In this document: positions 1-13,100 of the stretch, one piece after another
How the letters are laid out: each line of letters opens with the position of its first letter
Numbering within the stretch: position 1 is the first letter of the stretch
NCBI RefSeq assembly: GCF_004027225.2
Contig: NC_044289.2
Coordinates: 1,674,001 to 1,738,000, forward strand
Length of the DNA stretch: 64,000 bases
Source of the DNA: Strigops habroptila
Taxonomy: Eukaryota; Chordata; Aves; Psittaciformes; Psittacidae
Direction of reading: 5' to 3'
Translations under genes and position numbers: made by a program
Notes under the pieces: generated by a model
Seen by the model: only the letters and a program-made list of their open reading frames with translations
The model's database searches: none
What the model was told of the DNA's origin: nothing

Positions 1-595
1 GGGACGTCGTTTGTACCTCGGTGGGGTTTTATACAGAGTGTGGGGTCCCCTAATTGTGTTCTGAGCAGGATGGTGCTGTGCTGGGCACAGGCACAGCATT
101 GTCTGCTTGGGTTTGAAGCACATCCTTTGTCTGTCTGTAGCTGTTTGACAGCTTCATTTCCTGCCCTGTACTTAAAAAAGGCTTTGAAAAGAAAACCTGC
201 ATCAGGAAGCAGCAGATCTCCAGTGCAGGAGAATAAATGTTTCCTGTATCCAGACTTTGAAGGATCTAAACTGCCAAGAGAAGTCTCAGAAATACCTAAA
301 ATAATTTGGGTTTCATATGGCAGAAGTGTGTGGAGCGCTATGTGCAACTTCTGAAATTTGCTTCTTGCTTTCCTCCTCTCCCACTCACAAGATGACACTT
401 GTGTGTCTTAACCACTCGTTTACAGCTGTAGTAAACTGGGAGAGAACATTGGAATGCCTCAGATCTCCAGCACCCCTCAAGGAAAGAAAATTCAAAGCCC
501 ACTTAAGAAATATCCGTATCAGGGAATAAATCCACATCACTATGGAGCAAAGTGTTTTCTTCTGCTCCTTTTAGCCCTGTACTTCCCAGCCCCCA

Positions 596-842
596 AAACT
601 GCCAGAGGGGAGATTGAGAGGAGCTCTTCGGCAGAAGTTCTTCCCTGTGCGGGTGCTGAGGCGCTGGCACAGACTTTTCCCAGAGAAGCTGTGGCTGCCC
701 CATCCCTGGCAGTGTTCAAGGCCAGGTTGGACACAGGGGCTTGGAGCAACCTGCTCTAGTGGAAGGTGTCCCTGCCCATGGCAGGGGTTGGAACTGGATG
801 AGCTTTAAGGTCCCTTCAACCCAAACCAGTCTGGGATTCTGT
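596..842 (+). mobile_element. CR1 LINE, 5'-truncated 3' end
   Basis: Matches the other CR1 3' tails in this window, including the segment running from 'ctgaggcgctggcac' to 'gagctttaaggtcccttc' and a terminal 'gggattctgtga'. It is truncated at the 5' end, as most CR1 insertions are, and is in the sense orientation of TOP1. Non-coding. Confidence 0.9.
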
Positions 843-2742
843 GAAAAGAAAAATCTAATCCACACCCGTTAAATATAAATGTCAGTGATTAAAAACCCGA
901 CATGAAGCAGATCTGCTGTGGCAGTCCCTCTGGCCGTGGGAGATGAGCATTTCAAACAAGCAGACCATGTACAGTAGTGAAGTAATGGGTCCTCTGAAGC
1001 CAAGACCCAAGAGATTGGTTCAGAAGTGTCGGCAGTAGCAGTGTCTGCCCAGAGGTGTCTCGGGCTGTGTGTGCAGCGCGGGTGCCGCTGTGCAGAGCTG
1101 TGCCGGGGAATGGCAGCAAGGAGGCTGCTCCTCGTGCTGCCAGCGCGGAGCAGCGCCGCATCCAGCGGCAGGGAGAACGCTCCGCTGGCAGGCTGCGTGC
1201 TTCTGTGAGCGCAGCTGGAGGTGACCTCAAGTGTGGGACACAAGGGATTTACACTGATCTTCACTGGATCTTCAGAGTTTTATGGTTTTGCTGGGAAAAA
1301 CAGACTCCAGGCATTAAACATCAGCTCAGACTTCTTGTACGTGTCTGATTTATTACATGATCCCAAAGTAAGCGTCACATGGATTGCAGGCAGGAAGAGG
1401 CAGAATAGGTGACACAGGGGAAAAGCAGTTTCAAATGAACACTTGTGCACCCCCTGCTCCCTGGCCTGGGGTGGGGGGGGTGGTTTTTTCCCCACTTGCA
1501 TGCACAGTTCACCTCGATCAGCTTCCTAATGTGATACTGCCTTCCAGTAACAACTTACTGCTCTTCATTTAGCAGCACACCTGATTCTCACACAGCCATA
1601 GGAGGTGCTTGAGACGCCTTATCCTTGGTTCACTGCGTGAATGTTGTTCTACTTCCTGTAGCTGTGGATTAGTCCAGCTTTTATCTTGTTCATCTTGCTG
1701 AAGGCTTCATCTGTTATCTGCAAACTGGTGCAAAGACGCCGTTCAGCTCTGGGAAAAGTGGTTGCAGGGGTTTTATTGTACTGCTGAAATCCCACCAGAA
1801 CCATTGCAGCTCACGTGTTCGTTCCCTGTAATACCAGATGAGAGCTCTCTGACAGTGAGCAGAAAATAGTGCAAGCCAGCCGAAAGCTCGCCCTTGGCTG
1901 CTGTGCCTCCTGGCTGCTCCCTGCGCAGTCAGCTCTTCCTTGCCTGGGTTAGGCTGAATGTGATCACGGCTCCCCATTGATACAGAATTGCATCACCTGG
2001 GACGTGAGCTGTGTAACCTGGGCTCTGTCCCTGCTGGGTTTGTAGGTTGCACTGAAATCACAGCTCCCTCTTGTTGCTCTACACTCGGTTGCATTGCAGC
2101 AGCCCCGAGCAGGGCTGGGCTGGCAGAAGGCTCTGCTGCTCGCTAGTAACAGATTCCCAGGCGTGAGCTAATTGCAGCCGAGAACATAAGAGAGAGGGAA
2201 TAAGAGACACTTCAGATAGTGCATCCTTCCCAGCTTGCGAGTTGTGAAGCTGGAGTGGAAAGGGCTGGGAAGGGATTATTAACGCGCAGAAAAGGCACCT
2301 GAAGGTGTTAGGTTGCTGCCAAGCGGGTGCAGCTCGGAGCAGGAAGCTGTGCTCTGCACATCTGCCGTTCCTCAGGAACACTTTCCACCCGTGACCTTCC
2401 CGTGTGACGGCAGGCTGTGCCGCTGCCACGTGCCTGCTCTGCCTCCCTGCTGCAGGCAGGCGCGCTGGGAAGCAGCCGTGCTTGCCAGGGAGCCGGCTGC
2501 TCTGTGCACGCACTGTTGCCTGCGCCCAGCCGCGGCTCTCCCGGGCCTTCACGTGTCCTTGCTCACACTAGAGCTTCTGGAAGGCAGCAGGCAGTCAGCA
2601 AAGCGGTTCTAGTGCTTCAGGAGAGGTGTTTGTACTCACCTGGCCTTTGTCTGAACTAAGCCCATAGCATCACGATGTGCCTCTAGATGATGCAGTCCCT
2701 GGTCCTGCCTGTATTAATACGGTGTCCTGCTGTACCTTGGGA

Positions 2743-3092
2743 GAATCACAGAATCACAGAGTAGTTTGGGTTGAAGGGACCTTAAAGCTCACCCAGTTCG
2801 AACCCCCTGCCACGGGCAGGGACACCTTCCACTAGAGCAGGTTGCTCCAAGCCCCTGTGTCCAACCTGGCCTTGAACACTGCCAGGGATGGGGCAGCCAC
2901 AGCTTCTCTGGGCACCCTGTGCCAGCACCTCAGCACCCTCACAGGGAAGAGCTTCTGCCTCAGAGCTCATCTCAATCTCCCCTCTGGCAGGTTAAAGCTA
3001 TTCCCCTTGTCCTGTCCCTACAGGCCCTTGTCCAAAGCCCCTCTCCAGGTTTCCTGGAGCCCCTTTAGGCACTGGAAGGCTGCTGTGAGGTA
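2743..3092 (-). mobile_element. CR1 LINE, 5'-truncated 3' end, antisense to TOP1
   Basis: Reverse complement of the same CR1 subfamily. It begins on the + strand with two 'aatcacag' octamers, the reversed 3' terminal repeat, and continues through the conserved 3' region to 'cctttaggcactgga'. With the copy at 596-842 it forms an inverted pair in one intron. Confidence 0.9.
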
Positions 3093-6000
3093 CCTTTAAC
3101 AAACCCACAAACCGAGCACGTTGGCAGCATGAAGCCCCTTCCTCTGTTGTAGTGGTTCAGCGGAATGCTCGGGGTGAAAAGGAAGACCCTGTTTATCAGC
3201 AATGCTGGGCATTCCCAGAACAGATTGTGAGCAGCTGGCTGATGATCCAGCTCTCTTTTTTAGGCTAAAGTGCGCTGAAGTTTCCCTCTGTCTTACCCCA
3301 GGGAGTTCAGGCTGGCTTGCTGGCAGAGGGGTATGTGCAGGAAAGGTAATGAAGGAGCCACAGTGCTCTGAGAAGTGAATTCAGGATAAAATGATCTGGG
3401 TGCACACGCTCTCGAGACCTTTTTGTTTGGTTGGGTTTGGTTTCTTTAGAGAAAAGTGATTTTTTTCCCCCCACTGTTGAATTGGCCAGGCAGGCAGGCT
3501 TCTGAGCTTTAAATTGCTCCCAGTCCCTTCTAATAATAGCTTTGGAATTGTCTGAAATATCTTCTTGATAGAAGGCTGAAAGTCTTTGTTCAGGGTAAGG
3601 ATGGCATCCTGGTGCTTTCTCTTTTCTGTTGAGATGAGTGTGGTGGTTAAATTGTGCTCCTCTGGAGACTCACACAAGTATCTTGGCCAAATGAAAGACC
3701 AAAGCAGCTCAGCTGGACTGAAGTTAATATCTGAGCAACTTGGAGGAAAACAGTTACCCCTCAGGATTGCTGCTTGAAGCCTTTATTCCTGCAAAGTCCC
3801 GTTTCCGCATGGGCTGCTCTGGGAGGAGCAGGTTCCAGGCTCTCTTTGGGCAGAGGGGCACATGCCTCCATTGCTGTGCCTGTTGGAACATCCTGGATTG
3901 AGTTGGGGAGGTCAGAGCTGTGGTCCATGGCTAGAAACACGTAGTGCTGACAAGCAGTAATCTACTTACAAAGGAGGAGAAGAAATCTCTGCTCTTTTTC
4001 CATTGTTAACACTGGAGCAGCAGCACATGGAAGCAGGTTTTGATGGGGAGGTTTCTTGCAGTCCCCCCCAGCAGCAGCAGGACCTGGGCCCTCACCACCA
4101 GTTCTGCTGGATTGACAGTGAAGCTGCAGAGTCAAAGTGGAGGCAGAGGTTCCACTTTGGTTTGGAGAGAAGTCACTGCTCTCTGCAGAGCAAGGGGGAA
4201 GGAGAGACTTGTGATGAGACAATAATAAACCCCCCCAAACATAACTCTGAGTCAGGAATGCAGACTCTGGCTCCGGTGCTGACAGTCATGGCTTTAGATT
4301 GCTAACTGACAGCTTGTCAGTGGTGGCCACTCACTCTCTCGAGAGCAATGTCATTTGAGCTTCCACTTAAGCCTGAGTTTTAGCACTCTTTTATCCCAGC
4401 CGAGTGTGTATCCCAGCCCTCTGTGCTCCTCTAGGTCAGTGGCACTTTCTCCCTGTTTCACTATTTGCTTTGCAGATGTAGATTGTCATCTATTAATTCG
4501 CTTTTAGTCACGTTGTGGGTACATGCCAGGCCTCTGTCAGTCACATCTGGCAGCCGGTGCTTTTGGCTGGTAGCAAGAATGAGTATGGGGCTTCTGAAAG
4601 CCTCTTTCCTTTTCTCCTATTCCAAGCTCCCAAATCACAGGCAGTGCCATGAACTTTCCCTTAGAGAACCAACTCCATCGATTGCAGTGCGTGCCCTGCT
4701 TTGAAGATGCAAATGGTTGTCTGAGTAAAACATGTTATTGCAGGTAGGATTTAAATACCAAATAAGAACAAGAAAGAGTCAGAAAATAGAAACAAGCAGA
4801 ATTGCAGAGAACAAAATGGGTCTGAGCTGTGCGTGTGTTTGGTAAGGGTTTTCCTGTATGACTGTATGTATATATGTACACACCCCCCTTTGTAAAACTG
4901 TACTCTGTGGCAGGTGAGGTACCTAGCATCCAGGTAACAGCACAAGATAGAAAGTCAGAATTTCCAGACCTTCCTGAGTTTAAAGAGGATTAGTAACACG
5001 TGTGGGCTTTGTGCTTTCAGGCAGTGAATCTCCTTGGAGCAAAGGAAAATGAAATGGGTGACTTGAGCATGAGCTGCTGGTGAATAAGCAGGGTACAGAA
5101 GTGGGGTGCCAAAGCTGAGCAAGAGGCACCTCGTGGCTTCCCGAGACCCAGTGGCAGGCTGTGCTGTGTGTGTGCTGCGTGTCCTGAGCACCCAGTACAT
5201 GACAAGAATAGGCTGCAGTTGTTGAATCTTCACTCCCAGACAACATGTGGTGCTCTGAGTCTTATCTACAAGAATTGCTGGAGTGTCAGTTCCCTTTTAA
5301 TGTTTTATATGGAGTATGAAAAGGTTGCTAGAGAGATGAAATGAAGCTGGTTTATCTTCCTACTGATCTCTTCTAATGTGACGCAGTACGTGCTCATACC
5401 AAGTTCCTTCAGAGATGGCTTTTCATGCTTTAGCTGCCTGGCGTTGGGAGGCTGCTGTGTATCTGCTGGAGTCCCTGCTGCTCAGAGCTGGAATAACCTA
5501 CATCTCTTGTAGGTTCAGGTCCAGCTGGGGCAGTGTTCATGAGGCTGTGGAATGCTCTTTACTCTGCAGCTGTACAGCTGGGTGTGGGTTGGCATATTTG
5601 TGACTGTGGTTGTAGCACACACAAGCTTTACGGGAGCTGGTTAGTGTGCTGCTGCTTTCTGTAGCCATCAGACATCCAGCCCTCTTGAGATCTGGTTTTC
5701 ATGACAGAAGGAAGACTGGAAGCTTAGATCATGCTCTTACCTGCCGTTCCAGGCTTGCTGTTTTTCAGGGCTGTTTCCTCAGGTTGGTTTGGGCTCGTAC
5801 TTGAGTGGTGAAATAGCTGAAATAAGGAAGCTGCTTTTCTCTAGTAAAGCTTTGCATTACATCGTGTGGTCCTAAGGAGAAGCAGCGCCGCAGAGAGCAG
5901 CAGTGATGGGAGGCCAGTGCTGAGGAAGGAGAAGTGTGAACTGTCAGCGTGAGGAAGGCAGCTTGCTTGGTGCCTGACCATGCGCAGTAGAAGAGAGCCC

Positions 6001-7055
6001 AATTCCACCATGCCTTTGGCTTGCTTAGGCCCGGGGTGACCTCAGAGAGTCCACACAACCTTGTAGACAACCTTGTAGATGTTGACAAGCTTGTTGCTTG
6101 GCTTCCACAGCAGTACTGCTTATCCTCATGGCCAGTTCAGGCAGTTCCTACTGTGAGTCTCCTGAGAGCATTTCCTCACTTTCTGGCTCCAAGGGTCAAG
6201 TCATTCCATGAGAAAACCCATTTTCATTTGGAAACAGCCACATGTGTCTTTCTGGTTGATAAGAAAAACTTGAGAATGTTGATCCGAACTTGCCCAAATG
6301 TCTCAGAAACCAGAAGCGGGTCGAAACAGAATAAAAAAAGGTTCATTTTCTTCTCCTTGGGAGCACTTCTTTCTTCTCTGAGGGAAGGATGTGGGTGTTT
6401 GACCTCTCAGCACGTACCGCAGCGCCAGGCTCTGGGCAGCAGCAGAGCGGGGTCGGGCTCGGCAGCACCGTGCGCAGGGTGTCTCAGGCGGGGCTGGCCG
6501 TGCGGTGAGGCTCAGCTGAGGACTGCAGCATCCCTGCCCTTTCTGTTTGACTTTGCATGAGCACAAGGACATCACATCTCCTGTTTGCTCTGGTTTTCCC
6601 ATCTGTTTGGGAATCAGAGGGATCAGCGGTTTTCTCTTCCAGTTCCCGAGATGAGAGCTGCTACAGAGACAGACTGTTGTCTGAGCAAAAGCTGACATTG
6701 ACGGCACTGGCAGCTCTGTTCCAGTGACCTTTTATGTGGAACAGGAAAAAGAGAAGCAGAGCCAGTGGGAATTGAACCTGGAGTGTTGGGCTTTAAATGC
6801 AGGAGCTGTGGGTTTCCACAGCAATTCAGGCTGATGGGGCTTTCCTCAAGCAGAGCACTTGGCAGCTGTGGTTTCGTGGTATCTCTTCCTCCCGAGGAGG
6901 ATGGGGGACATGTGACAGGAGACTGGGGGATCTTCCTGTTACAGTGCTCCTTTATTTTGTAGGGTTTGTAATCGTCAGAACCTGTGACTTTCCGGCTGGA
7001 AGCCATCTGTGTTAGTGCTGCCTCCCCTCTCAAAACACACACTCTTGTCTTGCAG

Positions 7056-7176
7056 TGAGCACAAAGATTCCTCGGAAAAGAAACACAAAGACAAGGAGAA
7101 AACCAAACACAAAGATGGCAGCTCAGAGAAACACAAAGACAAACACAAAGACAAGGAGAAGAGAAAGGAAGAGAAG
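7056..7176 (+). CDS. TOP1: TOP1 exon 4: lysine-rich N-terminal domain
   Basis: Encodes 40 residues equivalent to human 53-93, one residue fewer than human. The segment is almost wholly Lys, His, Asp, Glu and Ser, with repeated HKDK-type units. This disordered region carries nuclear localisation and protein-interaction signals in vertebrate TOP1. The acceptor is 'cttgcag' and the donor 'gtaggt'. The first base completes a split codon; the exon ends on a codon boundary. Confidence 0.96.
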
Positions 7177-10100
7177 GTAGGTGAATCCTGCAGGAGGGAC
7201 AAGAGGATGGTTCTGGTTTCTGCTACTGAACGGCGCAGACTCAGTGGTTAGATGTAGTTTATGCTTTCAAGTATCAAACTGTATAGAATCAGCCCAGTGC
7301 TAACCCTGAGCCTTGGTTTGTGGAGTGCTGCATGTGAACTTGTCAGGGCTTTGTCTGCAGGCATTGGGAATGGAAACACTTCCGCAGTGAAGCTGTGTCC
7401 AGTGGCTCCACATTTCTTCCTCTGTTACTTTTCCCTCCATGAGGCTTAGATCCAGAGACAAGGGAGATAAATCTGTTGGATGATGTTCATTCTATGCAAG
7501 GACAAACTGTACACCCAGCTCCAATCTACTGAAGAAATTGGAGAACCAGAAAATACTGAATTGACCAAGACTCACACAAACTATTGCCGTTTTGGGGTGT
7601 CATGTAGGACACTAAGGGCTACAGGGGTGAAGACACAGTTGCAGTACCCTTTGGTTCCTTCTGCAAGTTGCAATCTTGCCTGTGTTGCATGTTGAAAACA
7701 TAATGTGCTCTGGGCAGTGCTAATCAGCGACTACTTCTTGTGTTTTTCAGATGAAATCATCTTCTGGTGATATGAAAATAAAGAAAGAAAAGGAGAATGG
7801 TTTCTCCAGGTAAGAAATCAGGTCTATGATCTGTAAAAAGTGACAGTTTGACTTTTTTTGGGTGCTCAGTGTTGGGCTCATCTCACTTGGTCTCGGGGAA
7901 GGTACTGGAATGCTTTCAACCCTTCCAGACAATGCATTCGTCTCGGTTACGGGGCTCGGTAATCGATCTGCCTACCCTGTAACTGGAGGTGGGTGCTGCT
8001 GGTGTCTGCCTGCACAGGCTGGGTTTGTCCAAGCATTAAACAGAATTCCACTGAGGACACATTGAACTGCGAGAACACTGGTAGCTGGAGTAGAAAGAAC
8101 CTTTGTTGTAACATTAGTACTTGAAGCCTGCAGGCAGTCTTCTGGAGACGGGGCCTTGTGAAGACAGCCCAGGCTGCCTCCGAATCTCTTCTGTGAGTGA
8201 GTGCAGCCTAAAGCCTTTGCAGAGGAGGGACGAGTAAGGAGGGTGCTTGTGTAAAGTCAAAAGTACCTGCAGGAAGTGCCTAGGTGCCTGCTCTGCTGAA
8301 CTCCTGCTCCTGATAGAGCTTCCTGGACTGCGTTGTGGTATCAGGCATCACTAAATAGTCCTATTAAAAACCCAAAGTGAGCACTTAATACAAGAGTGGT
8401 TTTTTTTGATAGTTAACCACTAAGTTCTCTTGTGACTTGTTTTAAATCCAGCCACAGGTTATTTTTGAGGTGATAAATCAGGTGCACTGACTTACTGGAG
8501 GTCTGTGCTATGGTGGCTGGTGGGCTCAGTCCAGAAAAGCTTTCAGTCATGTCCACTTGTACGAAGCCACTTTAAAAAACAAAACCAGGAAAAAGCCAAA
8601 CCCACACACCAAAATCTCCCAGTGTCACCCTGTTCCCGGCTGCAGAGGGGCTGGGAGGAGACCCCTGTCTGGTGCATGCCTGGTAGTTCTTCTCTGTGTG
8701 TTTTGAATGTGCCCTGTTTACGCGAGTTCTCCTCTTGACACGGGTTCCTCCGTGTGGTTCATTGTAAGCCGCAGGCAGCGGCTCTCCGCGGCGCAGGGAC
8801 GAGGCGCCCTCTCCAGGCCCTGCTGGGGATGCTCTGGAAGTGCAGAGCAATGGCATCCCGGTGTTCCATGGTGTAGGAGCCAGCTAATAATAACTCTGTG
8901 TAGCCTCTGCTGTTGAGCAGCATTGCACGGGTGAGTTGATCTCACCGGGACGGTGGGTGCTCTCATATCAGCGTAACTGGGTCCTCTTTACCTGTAAGAG
9001 CATTTCCTGGCGTGTTTGAGGGAAGCCTGGAGGAGCCATCACGGTTGTGCCTCCCTTGGGGCTAAAAGCTGCCTAAGAGCAAGCAGTGATTTTCTTCTTT
9101 TTCCCTGCTGAAATATCCTTTTACAAGATGTTCTCACTCAGATGGTTTTGATTTTCTTCCTTAAGCCTTGGTCGGATGAGCAGTGTTACAGTCTTGGAAA
9201 CAAAGCAAGTCAGGGTTCAGCTTGGTCACACAGCTCCTTTCTTTTAATGCTCACATTTTATTTCCCTCTGTTACAAAATGTTGTGAAATGTTTCAGTGCT
9301 AAAAGAGATGAGATAAAATTCCTTCAGCAGCTTCAGCAACAGTAGCTCTGGATTTCTGCCTGGAGGGGAGACTACATGAAATGGGACAAATACCTCTTTT
9401 TCCAGCGATGTTTTGCAACTGTCTCCGGGCTGCAGACTCGTGTCTGAGTTAATCAGAGGCGATGCCACAGAAATGGCTTCTTAGAGCAGCACATATCTGC
9501 TTCCCCTGAGCTGCATCTGCCAGCACTGCAGAGCTTTACAGCTGTGAAAGAGCAAACTGCTTGTTCTGCTTCACGGACACATCACCAGCTAAAATCAGCC
9601 TCCAGAATGTCTCTTGCTGACTGCAGTCTACAAAGCAGAATGCTGCTGCCTTTTTTTCTCCCACTTCATCCAATGGCAGAATCCGCATGTTGACTTGGAA
9701 ACTGAGTCAATTGGAGCTAGAAATTGCTGCTTGAATATGAATAGGAAAGCCCAAGATGGCACTGTTACTTTTTCTACCTGAGTGGAGCAGCACTAAGTGC
9801 TTCACAATGTGGTTTTGGACTCTGAGACATCTTTCTCTTGATGAAGATAAGTGAAATGCGTCTGTGAAGTCTTGAAATGATGAGTCTGTTTAAAGGGATA
9901 GTGTCTCTTGCTTGCAAACTCTTATTACTGATGTCTTGGGACTTCACAGCTGAAAAACATAACCTCATATTTGTGGTCTGTTGAAAGGGACAGGATTGTT
10001 GCTTCCCACAGTTGGACAGGGAGAAGAGATGGATCAGTTGAACTTTGCCAAATCTTTGTTTCCTCTTCTGGGTTTCACAAGCCTCATTATTGAGTTGGCA

Positions 10101-13100
10101 AAAGATTCTGAGCAATGGCTTCCAAATCTTTGGTTAGTTGATAATCTTCTCTCTTATCAGGCTCAATAAGGATATTGAGTTGAAACTAAATGATGCACAC
10201 GTGCATTTCAGTTTTGGCTTAGGGATAGTTGAAAGCGCTGGAAGCTGCAGTTGTTTTTACTCAAAACCCCAAAGAACCACAGTGAAGTCTGAGCAGTTGG
10301 AATTGGTCTTGGTGTTGCTTGAGAAATGGCAAGTACGGAGGCAGGGAGTGACTCTTTCTGTTGTCTGTGGATGCTCAGAGAATGACACATCTCAGGTCTT
10401 TGGGGTCTTCCAGGCCTGGAAGATGTTGCAGATGTTAATTTCTTAAAACTGAGTTGTTGCTGGTTTCCAAGAGACTTCCTCTTTGAAGCTAGAACCACCT
10501 TTCTTTGCTTCTTTTTGTAGTCCACCACGTATTAAAGATGAACCAGATGATGATGGGTTTTATGCATCTCCTAAAGAGGACTCCAAACTCCTGAAGAGAC
10601 CTCGAGAAGATGATGAGTAAGTGCTGTGGGTGCTGGTGACTCAGGTGGTTGCCTTCAGTTTCAGAAAGATAACACTGAGGGGGGTGGCTGGAGGTCTGAG
10701 ACCAGGCTCCTGATGCTGTTACAGGGTTTCTGAGCAGGGCAGGGATGGTATTTGTGATGTCCAAGGTGGAATAGTGTTACCATCACAGCTTCTGCAGATG
10801 GTGCTGTGAAATGTTGCAGAGCTGGTACATAAAACAGAAGGCAGGTAAAGAGACCAACGAAGATTGTGAAACCTGAGCTATTAATGCTGGCTAAGTGGCT
10901 GCAGTGGTCTCCGTTGGGTGAGGAGATGATGGCACAAGGGGATAAAATGTATTGTCAGCCTGTTGGGGGTGGTGGGAGGTTTGCCTGCACTGCTTGGCAC
11001 GATTCACCTGCAGCTGAAACATGTGGTGAGTTGTGCTGAGGAGCACACATGGTGTTTGTTGGTACAGTGGCCCACCCCATAGAATAAAAGCCCAGCTCCA
11101 TCACACTCATCTGTCACCACCTGCGTGCATCCAGCTCTTTAGGTAGTGTGACCCCATTAGCAGGTAGGAGGGGGGAAGGGTTTAACCATCATGGCATTCT
11201 GTCCCTGGGTGGTATTTCTGTGTCCAGAGGGATGGGTGTGACACCTCTCCTTTTGTGTAATCGTTGCTGCCTTCTGCTGAGTTTTGGTGACCTCCCATCT
11301 CATGTCTGCAATGGAAAGATTAAGAATTTGCCAGTAGTTAATTTTGCTACTGTTTGAACTGGTGGGGGCTGAGAAAAGTGAGCCTTGTGGGCAGATCCCA
11401 GACCAGTGCCTGGGAAAGGAGTTGAGGGTGGAACATGCCACTGGGCTTTTGCCCATTTATCCCATCCCTGGTGGCCACTCGTCACTGGTGGCTACTCATG
11501 CTTCTGAAGCAATTCCTCATCAGTGAAGATGTATGAGCCTGTGTGTGACTTCTCTTTCTTTCGATCATTTTCATCAGCTAGTCTGTGTGTTCTTACAGTG
11601 CTGACTACAAACCCAAGAAAATCAGAACAGAAGACATCAAAAAAGCAAAGAAAAGGAAACAAGAGGAAGAAGAGGTAATGTGTAAGATGAGTTTATGGTC
11701 AAAACCAACAAGTTGGTGTTGGATTATGTAGAGCAGGGGTAATCCAATTCATGGGTGGGAAGGCAGAGGCCAGTGTGGGTCAAAGCTGCATGTGGCAGGT
11801 CCCCACCTCTGGTGCAGGTTAACTTGTCTGAGCCATCGTGTATAAAAAGTCAGGAAGACTTTTCCTCTCCTACTCTTAAAACAACGGATGGAGAGGGTGC
11901 CTCCAGGACATCAGCACGTTCCAGGCAATTCACAGTCCTCCTGTTGAGTAGCTCACAGAGGGCAGAGGAGCCTCACTAGTGACATCTGGTAATTGCACAG
12001 ATGAGGTAGCACAGTGCAGAAGCAGAGGAGAAGAAACTGAGATTAACTGCTAGAAAGATGCTTGAAGCTTTTAGACAGAGCCTGGGTTGGAAATGTCTTT
12101 GGAGAGGGACTGGGCGCAGAGGTTATCCATCATTTGAGACCAACAAACCTCACTCCACATCTAGCAAAGACACCCTATGAGGCACATGTTGCAAGCACCC
12201 CCTGACCCCAAGGTTAATTCTTCCCTTCAGTGGACGTGTCTCTACAGTGATGTTATGGCAGTAGGTTTCCAGAAGCCCCCTCACAGTGGTGCAGGTGAGC
12301 TCTGTAGCATTTGCCAGACTGGTTGCACTGGTGCAGGCCAAGGAGGGTGTTTCTGTAACTAAGCAATCACATTACTACGGCCCAGACTCGCCACCTATCA
12401 GATGAGGCAGAATAAGTGACTGTGTGCACTTAGCATGTCCCAGGTATAAAATAAAAAGCATCTGTCTTAACCCAGAAGTGGGACATCAGCAGAGTTCAGC
12501 TTGACAGGACGAGCAAAGAGCTCATTTACGTAGTGAGGCCACAGGAATTCAATTATTTGTGGTCAGACTTACACACCCCAAGAGACAGTCTTTCAGTGTT
12601 AAAACGTGTTTTCAGGGAGAGGGGAAATACAGTTCCTGGTTCTCACGGATTCTTCCTCATTTTGCAGGACGGCAAAGCAAAGAAAGCCAAGAGCAAAGAT
12701 AAGAAGGTCCCTGAAGCGGACAAGAGAAAGAAGCCGAAGAAAGAGGAAGAACAGAAGTGGAAATGGTAATTATATCTCAGTGATGGAGGCTGCTCTGCAC
12801 CTGGGCTCTCCTCACCTCCTGTGCTGAGGAGGCACTTCTGGCTTCCTCTTCCCTCCATTCATGAGGATTTGTTCTGAATAATTGACTTACCTTCTGGTAA
12901 GCTCCAAACGAACATCTCAGTCACTGTGTTCACCCTCTGAAACAAGAAAGCAGCTTTTTGTGGGGTTGTTCTTTGTCCTCCTTCCACCTCCTGAACGTAG
13001 AGGCTACCTGTAATGGTCAGATACCAGTAGTATTGCGCCTAGACCCTCTCCTTGCTGACGCTCTGCAGAGCCATATGAAAACTCGTAGGCTTGGGGGCAT

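Larger units (their letters stand above)
1..7055 (+). other. TOP1: TOP1 intron 3 (3' part)
   Basis: The window begins inside this intron, which ends in a pyrimidine-rich acceptor before 7056. I searched for the preceding human-like exon (a His-Lys-Asp rich segment) and did not find it, so the intron extends upstream. It holds two CR1 copies in opposite orientation (596-842 and 2743-3092). The short open frames here resemble no protein and have no splice context. Confidence 0.8.

Noticed and set aside
6757..6840. tRNA-like B box on the minus strand (ggttcaattcc at 6767-6777)
   Set aside because: No matching A box, anticodon arm or acceptor stem could be built on the same strand.
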